This document shows positions 7,191-16,007 of a DNA stretch of 45,700 nt, piece after piece. Under the pieces are notes generated by a model. The model was given only the letters and a program-made list of their open reading frames with translations, had not been told where the DNA came from and ran no database searches. Source of the DNA: CAZCZZ01 sp964503335 (GTDB lineage Bacteria; Verrucomicrobiota; Kiritimatiellia; CAIVKH01); the NCBI GenBank assembly GCA_964503335.1, contig CAZCZZ010000030.1, positions 1-45,700 of the forward strand. Direction: 5' to 3'. Each line of letters opens with the position of its first letter. Position 1 is the stretch's first letter. The position numbers were made by a program, and so were the translations under genes.

Positions 7191-8940
7191 AGAGCATCTT
7201 CTGGTAGGTTTGCACAGCGCGTTGCCACTGGAATTGCGACAGCATCTTCCAGCCGTTGAAGATCATGGCCGCGTACTGGGGCTGATCACCATAGACGCGG
7301 ATCGCGAGTTGAAGGCCTGCGGATGCGCAGCGGGCCATCTCCTGGAAAAGCAGGATGCGCTTGCGCTCTTCGATCCGGTCGCCCTTCGGGTTGTGCTCCC
7401 AGTACCCGCAGTCCACGATCTCGCGCCACCCTTCCACTTCGTTTGCGAAGGACACCTGCTCGCGGAAGAGAATTCCGGTCGGCTCGCGTTGCGTGGGATG
7501 GTGCTGCCGGACGAGCAGACGTCCGAAGGGGCTGAGGAGGTCCTCCCGCTTCATGCATTCCGCGTGAGGCACGACCTGTTGGACCAATCCCCCGGTTGCA
7601 CGCGCGACGACGGGCATGCCGGTCAGGTAACCTTCATTCGCTGCCCCGAAAGGTTCATACAGCGATCCCATCACCAGATACGAGCTGCCCTGCCGCAACG
7701 CAGCGAAAACACTCTTCTCGAGGCGAAACGGGAAGACGCAGACTTCATCCGGTCTCTCCAACGCAAGTCGCTTCATGAACTCAAGCCCGAGCAAGCCTTC
7801 ATCACCGGGCATTACGGCGAAGATGTACCGGGCGGCGCCGCGCGGCTGCGCACGAATCGCCTCCACCATCACGTCGAAGCCCTTTTGCCGGGGGTCGTCC
7901 CGGCCCAGCATAAAGAAGACGGGCACCGAGGGATCGTCCAGATCAAGCGGTCCTCCCCAGAACACATTCTTTGCGGACTTCGTCAGCTGCTGCTGGTAGT
8001 CGCGCATGACCCCGGCAAGCTGCGTGCGTCGCTCCCGCTTCTCGTCCCGCAATGTCGTGAAGTCGCCCTTCTGCGCCTCCGCCAACGCCGGATCGGAAAA
8101 GGGGAAGGTGGGTGAACCGAAAATGCCGTTGTCGATGCCCACCAGCCCTTTGCTCTTGAACGCCTTCTGCAGGTGCGAGCAGAAGACCTGGGTATAAAGC
8201 ACCTCGTTGCGCAACTCGTGCGCGAAGCTGGCCGACACAGTCGACACCGGGGCATCCAGCAGAGGAATGACCTGCTCGAGGATGGAACGGTGCATCTCGA
8301 AACCGAGGTGCGCGGCGAAGTCGCAGACGCGCTGCGAATTCAGAAGATGCAGGGGCTTGTCGTACGGGTTGTGAATGGTGAGGACGCAGCGAATCGATCG
8401 AAGGGCGGGGGAGGTGTGGGTTCGCTGGACAGCCTGCGCAACGGCGGCGGTCTCCCAGTCCTGCAGGTGGAGGATGACATCCTGTGCCTTGATGTGTCCG
8501 GCCTTGCACAGCTCGGTGAGCGCGGTCGGCACGGCAATGGAGAAGAAGAGCGAATCCTCCGTGAGCTTCTCCCCGTTGACCGGGTTGCGATAGGGATCCG
8601 ACGGAATCGCGGGGTTGCTCGGGTTCACATACGGGTTGTCGGGGGCGTTGAAAAATTCGCCGGATGACAGGAAGTAGTGCTTCAAACCGTCGCGATGGAC
8701 GATCTCGATCACTTCCACCGGGTAGGAACTTCCCCTCACGAGGACGTAGAAGGTGAAAAGCGCTGACACCTTCTGGATGGCTCGGTCCTGTTTCAGCTTC
8801 TCGAGGTCGATCAGCTTCCCAAAGAATGGCGAGAATACAGCACAGCGGTCGGGCCCCAGTTCCCGCGGCAGCAGCTTCATCACCGCTCCCAGCCCGCCGT
8901 ACGACGAGTACTCCGTTTCGAACGTTACAAAAATTATCAT
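7177..8940 (-). CDS. GT5-family glycogen/starch synthase-like glycosyltransferase
   Basis: A 587-residue GT-B fold glycosyltransferase. The N-terminus (FVTFETEYSSYGGLGAV) aligns with the KTGGL loop of GlgA, and the C-terminal half has the nucleotide-sugar site (SLYEPFGAANEGYLTGMPVV then ATGG). Family members elongate alpha-1,4-glucan from ADP- or UDP-glucose. Two features are unusual: the ADP-glucose-contacting Lys of KTGGL is replaced (Ser13-Tyr14-Gly-Gly-Leu), and the protein is about 110 residues longer than bacterial GlgA. It leads the operon with galK and galT, so sugar nucleotides from galactose may be its supply; that is inference. The ATG is preceded by AGGA at normal spacing. Confidence 0.75.
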   Translation of the reverse strand: MIIFVTFETEYSSYGGLGAVMKLLPRELGPDRCAVFSPFFGKLIDLEKLKQDRAIQKVSALFTFYVLVRGSSYPVEVIEIVHRDGLKHYFLSSGEFFNAPDNPYVNPSNPAIPSDPYRNPVNGEKLTEDSLFFSIAVPTALTELCKAGHIKAQDVILHLQDWETAAVAQAVQRTHTSPALRSIRCVLTIHNPYDKPLHLLNSQRVCDFAAHLGFEMHRSILEQVIPLLDAPVSTVSASFAHELRNEVLYTQVFCSHLQKAFKSKGLVGIDNGIFGSPTFPFSDPALAEAQKGDFTTLRDEKRERRTQLAGVMRDYQQQLTKSAKNVFWGGPLDLDDPSVPVFFMLGRDDPRQKGFDVMVEAIRAQPRGAARYIFAVMPGDEGLLGLEFMKRLALERPDEVCVFPFRLEKSVFAALRQGSSYLVMGSLYEPFGAANEGYLTGMPVVARATGGLVQQVVPHAECMKREDLLSPFGRLLVRQHHPTQREPTGILFREQVSFANEVEGWREIVDCGYWEHNPKGDRIEERKRILLFQEMARCASAGLQLAIRVYGDQPQYAAMIFNGWKMLSQFQWQRAVQTYQKMLYDVP

Positions 8941-9102
8941 AAAATTCCTGGGAGAACTCCTTGCGCTTCGGATTTTGCACCGTAAGTGTAAAGGACTGTT
9001 ACCGGTAGTGCAAATGGATCGATCGATGCTTGGCCGACTGCGCAGCTTGCGTGACGCGAAGAAATGTTCCGCCCCAACTCCACGGCGGCCTGTTGCGAGG
9101 CA

Positions 9103-10338
9103 TTAGCCGGGTCGACCGTCTGCTCGCGGGGCGCAGAGCATCTGCGTGTATTCGACCAGATAAAGGCTGAAGGCGACGATCCATGCGGATGCCGAAAGTA
9201 TGAGCCACAGCAGGTAATTCTGCGGGGCGAACCAGGGAAAGGCGACGCGCAGGATCACGGCGAGATTGACCAGAACGAAGGCTGCGGTAATCAGGGGTGG
9301 CGGTTTGAGGGCGCGACCGGTGTGGCCGAGCGCGACGCGGCTGATCATGCCGAGAACAACTACGCCAATGGCTCCGGCTGTGAGGGCGTGGCGGAAGATG
9401 AGTGGGGGAACGACACCCAAGAGACCGCCGGCTTTCAAGAACATTCCAATGACCAGCCAACCGTAACCGATATGGAGAATCCAAAGAAGGGGAACGCGCC
9501 AGAGTTCCCGGGTATTCCAATCAGCGAGGCGAATGGCATGCGTGATGCCTGCGGCGAGACAGAGACCGGCGATCAACTGGTATGGAGCGGCAAGCAGGTC
9601 GGCCGGGATCAGGGCGAGCAGCGAGCCTATCGCGAGCTTGTCCACGGCGGGCCTCACCCTGGTTGTGCCCTCTGGGAACTGACCAATGGTAAAGCCGGGA
9701 ATGACGCGTCCGCCCATCAGGACGATCATCATCAGAACGAGATAGAGCATCAACTCGGTGCCAACAGCGACGCCCAGCCGGTTGCGAATGCCCAAGTGCG
9801 CGAGAACGTTGGCGGCGGTCATTCCAAGCAGCACGGTCGGGAAGACCATATTAGGTCGTTGTAGTGGTAGTCCCCTGAGAGTCAGAAAAACCGTCAATCC
9901 AAGCGCGGGCAAGAACGCGACGTCCACGAGCATGATGATCCAGCCGGGCAGGTAAGCCGGGAAGAAGAGCGCAATCCGTCCTGCCAGCCAGAGCGCGGCA
10001 AGAACGGCGAGTTTCCCTCCGGCGGGCATTGGCCGGCGAGTCCAGTTGCCGGGCGCAGTCAGGAGGAAACCGGCGATGATTGCGGTGGCGAAACCGAAGA
10101 GCATCTCGTGGGCGTGCCATTGGATGAGGTCAAAGCGATTGGGAAACGAAAACCCGAACGCGTACACGCCGATCCATGCGAGCACGAGAGCTATGGCAGA
10201 TGTAGCGCCAAGAAGGAAAAAGATCCTGAAGCCCAGCCTAAACACCGCGATTCCATGAGGTGGCACGCTCGCCGGTTTGCGCATTCGGTGCGCCGGAATC
10301 TCAACGTCGACTCGAATGCCTGGTGTGAGCTGATTCAT
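9103..10338 (-). CDS. nnrS: NnrS-family multi-pass membrane protein
   Basis: NnrS is a heme- and copper-binding inner-membrane protein of about 400 residues and about 12 transmembrane helices, linked to nitric oxide and nitrosative stress resistance in denitrifiers and pathogens. The 411-residue product shows the family signatures FRIFFLLG, then WHAHEMLFGF and IIAGFLLTA-NW, plus many hydrophobic helices. I chose the ATG at 10338 because ggaga lies nine bases upstream and because upstream extension would run into the rrf2 gene. It is the second gene after the Rrf2 regulator (31-base gap), on the strand opposite to the molybdoenzyme operon, which suggests a shared nitrogen-oxide theme. Confidence 0.88.
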   Translation of the reverse strand: MNQLTPGIRVDVEIPAHRMRKPASVPPHGIAVFRLGFRIFFLLGATSAIALVLAWIGVYAFGFSFPNRFDLIQWHAHEMLFGFATAIIAGFLLTAPGNWTRRPMPAGGKLAVLAALWLAGRIALFFPAYLPGWIIMLVDVAFLPALGLTVFLTLRGLPLQRPNMVFPTVLLGMTAANVLAHLGIRNRLGVAVGTELMLYLVLMMIVLMGGRVIPGFTIGQFPEGTTRVRPAVDKLAIGSLLALIPADLLAAPYQLIAGLCLAAGITHAIRLADWNTRELWRVPLLWILHIGYGWLVIGMFLKAGGLLGVVPPLIFRHALTAGAIGVVVLGMISRVALGHTGRALKPPPLITAAFVLVNLAVILRVAFPWFAPQNYLLWLILSASAWIVAFSLYLVEYTQMLCAPRADGRPG

Positions 10339-10369
10339 TGTGATCTGTCTCCGGTACGCGTCTTTGGCG

Positions 10370-10849
10370 TCACTGCTTGCGCCGGGGTCTGCGAAGCCTC
10401 GCATTCATGTCATCGAACCAGTTCGTGCAACGCGATTCGGCTGCACCATCCACCCAATCCTTCAAGGTCGTGTCGGCAAATAGAATGTACACGCGCGCGC
10501 GTTGCGCGATCCATCTGTCCCGCAGAGGGCAGGGTGGATCCTCTGCGCAGCCCTGTCGGCCAATCGGACACACTTGCAGCAGTTCTGCGTCTTGCAACAC
10601 GCAGACCACGTCCAGGAGCGAGATATCCTCCGCCGGCCTGGCGAGTGCGACTCCTCCGCCGGGCCCTCTATGGGAGCGCAGGACCCCCGCAGCCGTCATC
10701 GTGTGCATGACCTTGGCAAGGTGCTGGGGTGGCAGATGCAAAGAGGACGCGATAGTCCGCGTCGGGACGTAGGTACCGGAGGACGAGCGTCGTGCAATAA
10801 ACATGCATGCGACCAGGGCTTCAGCCGCTCGTTTTGAGAGCAAAGGCAT
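10370..10849 (-). CDS. Rrf2-family transcriptional regulator with Fe-S-type Cys triad (NsrR/IscR-like)
   Basis: A 159-residue winged-helix regulator. The N-terminal HTH region (TRTIASSLHLPPQHLAKVMH) and the wing RGPGGGVALAR are typical of Rrf2 proteins. Cys94, Cys101 and Cys107 (C-x6-C-x5-C, VCPIGRQGCAEDPPCPLRD) are at the place where IscR and NsrR hold their iron-sulfur cluster, so it probably senses NO, oxygen or iron status. It is transcribed with nnrS and divergently from the cytochrome/molybdoenzyme operon; regulation of both sides is likely but inferred. NsrR versus another Rrf2 type is not decided. Confidence 0.87.
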   Translation of the reverse strand: MPLLSKRAAEALVACMFIARRSSSGTYVPTRTIASSLHLPPQHLAKVMHTMTAAGVLRSHRGPGGGVALARPAEDISLLDVVCVLQDAELLQVCPIGRQGCAEDPPCPLRDRWIAQRARVYILFADTTLKDWVDGAAESRCTNWFDDMNARLRRPRRKQ

Positions 10850-10859
10850 ATAGAAGAGT

Positions 10860-10889
10860 ATTTTGTCGGCAATGGTGGAGGCTTGTCAA
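10860..10889 (-). promoter_or_regulatory. Candidate promoter of the rrf2-nnrS operon
   Basis: On the minus strand TTGACA (plus 10884-10889) and CAAAAT (plus 10860-10865) are 18 bases apart. The predicted start of transcription lies only a few bases before the rrf2 ATG, which has no clear ribosome-binding site, so the mRNA may be nearly leaderless. Confidence 0.4.
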
Positions 10890-10904
10890 TAAGCCTGATT
10901 GCGC

Positions 10905-10949
10905 TTTTAGATAAATGTGACTTGACCACTAAAACAGATAACATAGTCT
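10905..10949 (+). promoter_or_regulatory. AT-rich divergent control region: possible operator and promoter of the molybdoenzyme operon
   Basis: TTTTAG (10905-10910) and CTAAAA (10929-10934) form a perfect 6-bp inverted repeat spaced by 18 bases. TTGACC (10922-10927) with TAGTCT (10944-10949) at 16-base spacing could be a weak promoter reading into the cytochrome gene. The stretch is clearly richer in A+T than its surroundings. No good match to a canonical FNR or NsrR box is visible. The ATG at 10956 has no ribosome-binding site. Confidence 0.3.
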
Positions 10950-10955
10950 TAAATC

Positions 10956-12536
10956 ATGAAACGTCGCTTCCCTTCTCTTTTCATGGGGGTGACCCTTGCC
11001 GGGGCCGCCTCTCTTCCGGCGGCGGACGAGCCTGCTGGTCGCCTCGTGTATGAACTTCATTGTGCCGCCTGTCATGGTGTGACGGGTGACGGAAAAGGAC
11101 CCGCCTCGGTGTGGCTGTTTCCCAAACCGCGGAATTTCAGTGCCGGCTTGTTCAAGATCCAGTCCACGCCCTTCGGGTCGCTTCCCACGGACGAGGATCT
11201 GTTCCAGACTGTCTCGCGCGGGATGCCGGGAAGCTCGATGCCCAGCTTTTCGTACCTCTCCGAAGAGGAGAGGCGTGATGCAGTAAAATTTGTCAAATAC
11301 CTCACTGCGATCACCGATGCACAGGGCAGGCGCGTCAACAAGTTCGAGGAGGTGTCCCGCGGGGAAGCGGTCACGACGCCGGTTGTTGTACCGCCCGAGC
11401 CCGTGGATCTTGTAGCAAGCATCTCGAAGGGCAAGGAGTTGTTCGTGCGGAGCGGTTGTTTCGCATGCCACGGCGAGACCGGCGCCGGGAATGGGCCCGC
11501 GGCGATGGCGCTTCGCGATGCAGAAGGGATCCCTGTATTCGCGCGCGATTTTAATAGCGGCTCCTTCCGGGGTGGTTCGACGGGGCGCGACTTGTATCTG
11601 CGTATCCACAACGGCATGGCTGGGACACCGATGCCTGCGTACGGGGAGGCGGCGATGAAGCCCGAGGATCGCTGGGCGCTTGTGCACTATATCCAGTCTC
11701 TGCGGCGCAAGGATGTAGAGGTCAACGACCTGCTTGCTTCGGTTGATGGGGTCATTCATATGCTGCAGGTCCCAGCGATTCCCGGGAATCCCGCCGATCC
11801 GGCGTGGGAGTCATTCGATCCTGTGCGCGTTCCGCTCAACCCCCTTTGGCCTGAGCCGCAGCCCATTTCGGCGGTCGCCGTGATTGCTGTGCACGACGGC
11901 AAGACGGCGGCTTTTCACCTGACATGGCGTGATCCGAGCAAGAATGGCGAATCGGTTCGCGTGCAGGAGTTCCAGGACGAAGTGGCAGTGCAGTTCTCCT
12001 TGAATGGTTCGACGCCCTTCATCGGCATGGGAGACAAGGACAACCCCGTGAACCTCTGGCTGTGGCGAGCGAGCTGGCAGCAGGAAATCGAGGGCGTGCG
12101 CCCCGATATGCGGGACGAGTATCCATCCATGCACGTGGACACCTATATGGACACGAACGACCTCTATCTGACAGCCGTCAAGGCCGGGAATCCGATCTCG
12201 CGCCAGCATGCATCGGCGGTCGAGGACGCAAATGCAAGGGGGTTTGGCACGCTTACATCGCAGCCCGTTGAGCGTCAGAATGTCGAGGGACGGGGGATAT
12301 GGTTTGACGGATCGTGGAGTGTCGTCATCACGCGTCCGCTGGATTCCAAGGAAGAGGACGATGTCCGGTTCTTGCCCGGCGAAGAGGTCCCGGTGGCGTT
12401 CGCCGTCTGGAATGGAGAGCAGCGCGATCGAAACGGACGAAAGGTGATCAGTAACTGGCTCAAGGTGACGATGGAGAAGGGTTCCCGGACCGCCGCCACC
12501 GACCGCGAAGAACGTGCAACTGGAGAAACCCTATGA
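10956..12536 (+). CDS. Diheme cytochrome c fused to an ethylbenzene-dehydrogenase gamma-like heme b domain
   Basis: Predicted electron-transfer subunit of the molybdoenzyme. Signal peptide at residues 1-23. Two cytochrome c domains follow: CAACH at 36-40 with GMPGSSMPSF around Met95, and CFACH at 168-172 with GMAGTPMPAY, each with the Met expected as sixth ligand. Residues about 260-510 resemble the gamma subunits of type II DMSO-reductase enzymes (ethylbenzene dehydrogenase, chlorate/selenate reductase), which bind heme b (segments AAFHLTWRDPSKNG and GMGDKDNPVNLWLW). The normal gamma subunit is about 220-240 residues, so this is a fusion giving three predicted hemes. It is the first gene of the operon; its stop overlaps the alpha ATG. 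Confidence 0.85.
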   Translation: MKRRFPSLFMGVTLAGAASLPAADEPAGRLVYELHCAACHGVTGDGKGPASVWLFPKPRNFSAGLFKIQSTPFGSLPTDEDLFQTVSRGMPGSSMPSFSYLSEEERRDAVKFVKYLTAITDAQGRRVNKFEEVSRGEAVTTPVVVPPEPVDLVASISKGKELFVRSGCFACHGETGAGNGPAAMALRDAEGIPVFARDFNSGSFRGGSTGRDLYLRIHNGMAGTPMPAYGEAAMKPEDRWALVHYIQSLRRKDVEVNDLLASVDGVIHMLQVPAIPGNPADPAWESFDPVRVPLNPLWPEPQPISAVAVIAVHDGKTAAFHLTWRDPSKNGESVRVQEFQDEVAVQFSLNGSTPFIGMGDKDNPVNLWLWRASWQQEIEGVRPDMRDEYPSMHVDTYMDTNDLYLTAVKAGNPISRQHASAVEDANARGFGTLTSQPVERQNVEGRGIWFDGSWSVVITRPLDSKEEDDVRFLPGEEVPVAFAVWNGEQRDRNGRKVISNWLKVTMEKGSRTAATDREERATGETL

Positions 12537-15500
12537 ACTTCGTCGATTTGTCCCGGCGCGACTTTGTCAAACGGAGCGGCCTCGTGGGCGCAGGCATCAC
12601 CGCGGCCCAATTCCTGCCGCTCAAGCACTTGCAGGCGGCGGAAGCCGGTGATATGGCCAACCCGTTGGCGCACTATCCCAACCGAGGTTGGGAGTCCATC
12701 TACCGCAACCAGTACGCCTACGACCGCGCTTTTTCCTGGGTGTGCGCGCCCAACGACACGCACAACTGTCGCATCACGGCCCATGTGCGCAACGACGTGA
12801 TTGTCCGCATGGGCGAGCAATACGATGTCGGGTCCTATGCCGACCTTTATGGCAACAAGGCGTCCACGAGCTGGGGCAACCGGCATTGCGCCAAGGGGTA
12901 CACCTTCCATCGAATCCTCTACGGACCTTATCGCCTGAAGCATCCGATCATCCGACGCGGGTGGAAGCGCTGGGCGGATGACGGGTTCCCGGCTCTGACC
13001 GCGGAAGTGAAGGCCAAATACAAGTTTGATTCACGCGGCACGGACAAGTTCGAGCGCGTCACATGGGACGCGGCATATAGCTACATAGCCGACGCCATGA
13101 AGGCCATCGCCACGCGCTACAGCGGCGAAGAGGGCGCCAAGCTGCTCGAATCGCAGGGCTACCCAAAGGAAATGATCGAAGACATGGGGGGTGCCGGGAC
13201 GCGTACCATCAAGATGCGCGGCGGCATGGGCCTTCTGGGTGTGCTGGGCAAGTACGGCATGTACCGTCTCTGCAATTCACTGGCGCTGCTCGACGTGCAT
13301 GTGCGCGGTGTGAAGCCGGAAGACGCGAAAGCGGGACGAATCTGGTCGAACTACACGTGGCACGGCGATCAGGCTCCCGGGCATCCCTGGGTGCATGGGC
13401 TCCAGAACAGCGAGACGGATTTTAACGATCTCCGCAATTCAAAGTTGATCATCATGAACGGCAAGAATCTTGTCGAAAACAAGATGGCGGATGCCCACTG
13501 GTTCGTTGAGGCGATGGAACGCGGGGCGAAGATTGTCGTGATCGCGCCCGAATACGGCGCGCCTTCCACCAAGGCCGACTATTGGGTTCCGATCCGGCCC
13601 GCGACGGACGCGGCGCTCTGGCTCGGCGTTACACGGGTCATGATCGACAACAAGTGGTACGACGAGACGTTCGTGAAGCAGTTCACGGACTTCCCACTGC
13701 TGATCCGGACGGACAATCTCAAGCGCCTCCGTGCCACCGAGGTGTTCCCGGGCTATGCCAGCACGCTGTCTGCGGACGGGCCGAGCAAGAAGGTTCAGAA
13801 TATCACGGACGAACAGCACCAGAAGCTGGGCGACTATGTGGTGTGGGATCAGGCGACCAACGCACCGAAGGCGCTGACGCGCGACATGGTTGGCGCGACC
13901 CTGGCGGCGAGCGGTATCGACCCGCGCATCGAATTCAAGGGCATGGTCAAGCTCGCGGATGGAACGGAAGTTGAAGTCGCGACCGCCTGGACGCTATACC
14001 AGGTTCACCTGCAGGACTACGACCTGCAGAGCGTCTCGGAGATCACGGCTACGCCGAGGGAGCTCATCGAGCAGCTCGCGAAAGACATCGCGACGATCAA
14101 GCCGTGTTCAATTCACCAGGGCGAGGGAATCAACCACTGGTTCCACGCCACAGAAGCGAATCGTGCGGCATATCTGCCCCTCATGCTTACCGGCAACATT
14201 GGCAAGCCCGGGGCGGGGTGCCATGGCTGGGCCGGCAACTACAAGGCCGCGATCTTCCAAGGCAGCAAATTGACGGGACCGGGCTTCAAAGGCTGGGTCG
14301 CGGAAGATCCGTTCGAGCTGAATCTGAATCCCAAGGCGCACGGTCGCGATGTGCATGCGCACGGCTACACCAAGGACGAGGAGCCGGCCTATTGGAACCA
14401 CGGCGACCGTCCTCTCATCGTCGATACGCCTGCGGAAGGGCGCAAGGTCTTCACCGGGAAGTCTCATATGCCCTCGCCGACGAAGGCCATCTTCACGACC
14501 AACGTAAACCTGATCAACAACGCCAAATGGGCCTACGGCATGATCAAGAACGTCAACCCCAACGTGGAACTGATCGTCACGATGGACACGCAGATGACCG
14601 CATCGGTGGAATACTCCGACTTCGGTCTGCCCGCCAACTCCTGGGTCGAGTTCGAAGATCTTGAGATCACGGCCAGCTGCTCGAACCCGTTCCTGCAGAT
14701 CTGGAAGGGCGGAATCAAGCCCCTGTACGATTCCAAGGACGACCTCTCGATCCTGGCCGGCATCGCGGAGGCGCTGGGCAAGGTCACGGGCGACAAGCGA
14801 TTTCACGATCACTTCCACTTCGAGCACGCAGGCCAGCGCGGCGTATACATCCAGCGACTACTGGACACATGCACCACGACGGCGGGTTACCAGTTGTCCG
14901 ACATCATGGCGGGAAAATACGGTCCGCCGGGTGGAGCACTGCTGCTCTTCCGCTCCTATCCGCGCGTGCCATTCTACGAGCAGATCCACGATGCGTATCC
15001 GTTCTATACCGACACCGGAAGGCTGCATTCTTACAGCGATGATCCGACGGCTGTCAGCTGCGGCGAGAATTTCATCGTGCATCGCGAAGGCCCGGAGGCC
15101 TCGCCGTACCTGCCGAACGTGATCGTGAGCTCGAATCCGTTGGTGCGACCCAACGACTACGGCATCCCGCTGGATGCGGAGCATTGGGATGACCGCACCG
15201 TGCGGAACGTCAAGCTTCCGTGGAACCAGGTGAAAACGAGTAAGAACTTCCTGTGGGAGAAGGGATTCAGCTTCTATTGCCTGACGCCGAAATCGCGCCA
15301 CAGCGTTCACTCCTCGTGGGCGAATGTAGACTGGCACCTGATCTGGAATTCCAACTTCGGCAATCCGTATCGTATCGACAAGCGTCTTCCCAATGTCAGC
15401 GAGCATCAGATCCATCTCAACCCGCAGGCGGCGCAGGATCTGGGCATCAAGGACGGCGACTATGTCTATGTGGATGCCAATCCCGCCGACCGGCCGTACC

Positions 15501-15997
15501 TGGGTGCGACACCATCGGACCCGTTCTACAAGGTTAGCCGCCTGATGCTGCGCGCCACGTACAACCGCGCGTATCCGTACCACGTGGTCATGATGAAGCA
15601 CGGTTCCTTCATCGCCACGGAGAAGACCGTGCGCGCCCAGCAGACCCGGGCCGACGGTCTGTCCCTCACGGACGAAGGCTATATTTCGAACTTCCGTTTT
15701 GGTTCGCAGCAGTCGGTCACGCGCAACTGGCACATGCCGATGCACCAGACGGACACGCTGTTCCACAAGACGAAGGCGAACATGTCCTTCATCTTCGGCG
15801 GTGAGGCCGACAACCACGCAGTCAATACGGTGCCCAAGGAATGCCTCGTGCGCATCACGAAGGCTGAAGATGGCGGATTGGGCGCCAGCGGCCCCTGGAA
15901 ACCCGGAACCGAAGGCACATCGCCCGGTGGGGAGAACGACGCCATGAACAAGTATATGGCCGGCGGAATGACGACGGTGCCGGGCGCTTCGACCTGA
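12533..15997 (+). CDS. Tat-exported molybdopterin oxidoreductase alpha subunit (NarG/nitrite oxidoreductase-like, type II DMSO reductase family)
   Basis: Catalytic subunit binding Mo-bisPGD and one Fe-S cluster. The N-terminus has a twin-arginine motif (SRRDFVKRSG, Arg8-Arg9), so the folded protein is exported. FS0 ligands appear to be Cys71, Asp75, Cys79 and Cys119, where NarG has His-x3-Cys-x3-Cys-xn-Cys. Similarity to NarG runs throughout: DAHWFVEAMERGAKIVVI after residue 316, GEGINHWFHATEANRAAYL near 535, DFGLPANSWVEFED near 705, and HSVHSSWANVDW near 925. The NarG Mo-ligand motif GEQTD reads GLQNSETD here (289-296). Length 1154 aa is typical. Nitrate, nitrite, (per)chlorate or selenate are possible substrates. 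ATGA overlap with the cytochrome gene fixes the start. Confidence 0.88.
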   Translation: MNFVDLSRRDFVKRSGLVGAGITAAQFLPLKHLQAAEAGDMANPLAHYPNRGWESIYRNQYAYDRAFSWVCAPNDTHNCRITAHVRNDVIVRMGEQYDVGSYADLYGNKASTSWGNRHCAKGYTFHRILYGPYRLKHPIIRRGWKRWADDGFPALTAEVKAKYKFDSRGTDKFERVTWDAAYSYIADAMKAIATRYSGEEGAKLLESQGYPKEMIEDMGGAGTRTIKMRGGMGLLGVLGKYGMYRLCNSLALLDVHVRGVKPEDAKAGRIWSNYTWHGDQAPGHPWVHGLQNSETDFNDLRNSKLIIMNGKNLVENKMADAHWFVEAMERGAKIVVIAPEYGAPSTKADYWVPIRPATDAALWLGVTRVMIDNKWYDETFVKQFTDFPLLIRTDNLKRLRATEVFPGYASTLSADGPSKKVQNITDEQHQKLGDYVVWDQATNAPKALTRDMVGATLAASGIDPRIEFKGMVKLADGTEVEVATAWTLYQVHLQDYDLQSVSEITATPRELIEQLAKDIATIKPCSIHQGEGINHWFHATEANRAAYLPLMLTGNIGKPGAGCHGWAGNYKAAIFQGSKLTGPGFKGWVAEDPFELNLNPKAHGRDVHAHGYTKDEEPAYWNHGDRPLIVDTPAEGRKVFTGKSHMPSPTKAIFTTNVNLINNAKWAYGMIKNVNPNVELIVTMDTQMTASVEYSDFGLPANSWVEFEDLEITASCSNPFLQIWKGGIKPLYDSKDDLSILAGIAEALGKVTGDKRFHDHFHFEHAGQRGVYIQRLLDTCTTTAGYQLSDIMAGKYGPPGGALLLFRSYPRVPFYEQIHDAYPFYTDTGRLHSYSDDPTAVSCGENFIVHREGPEASPYLPNVIVSSNPLVRPNDYGIPLDAEHWDDRTVRNVKLPWNQVKTSKNFLWEKGFSFYCLTPKSRHSVHSSWANVDWHLIWNSNFGNPYRIDKRLPNVSEHQIHLNPQAAQDLGIKDGDYVYVDANPADRPYLGATPSDPFYKVSRLMLRATYNRAYPYHVVMMKHGSFIATEKTVRAQQTRADGLSLTDEGYISNFRFGSQQSVTRNWHMPMHQTDTLFHKTKANMSFIFGGEADNHAVNTVPKECLVRITKAEDGGLGASGPWKPGTEGTSPGGENDAMNKYMAGGMTTVPGAST

Positions 15998-16007
15998 GGA
16001 ACATCGC

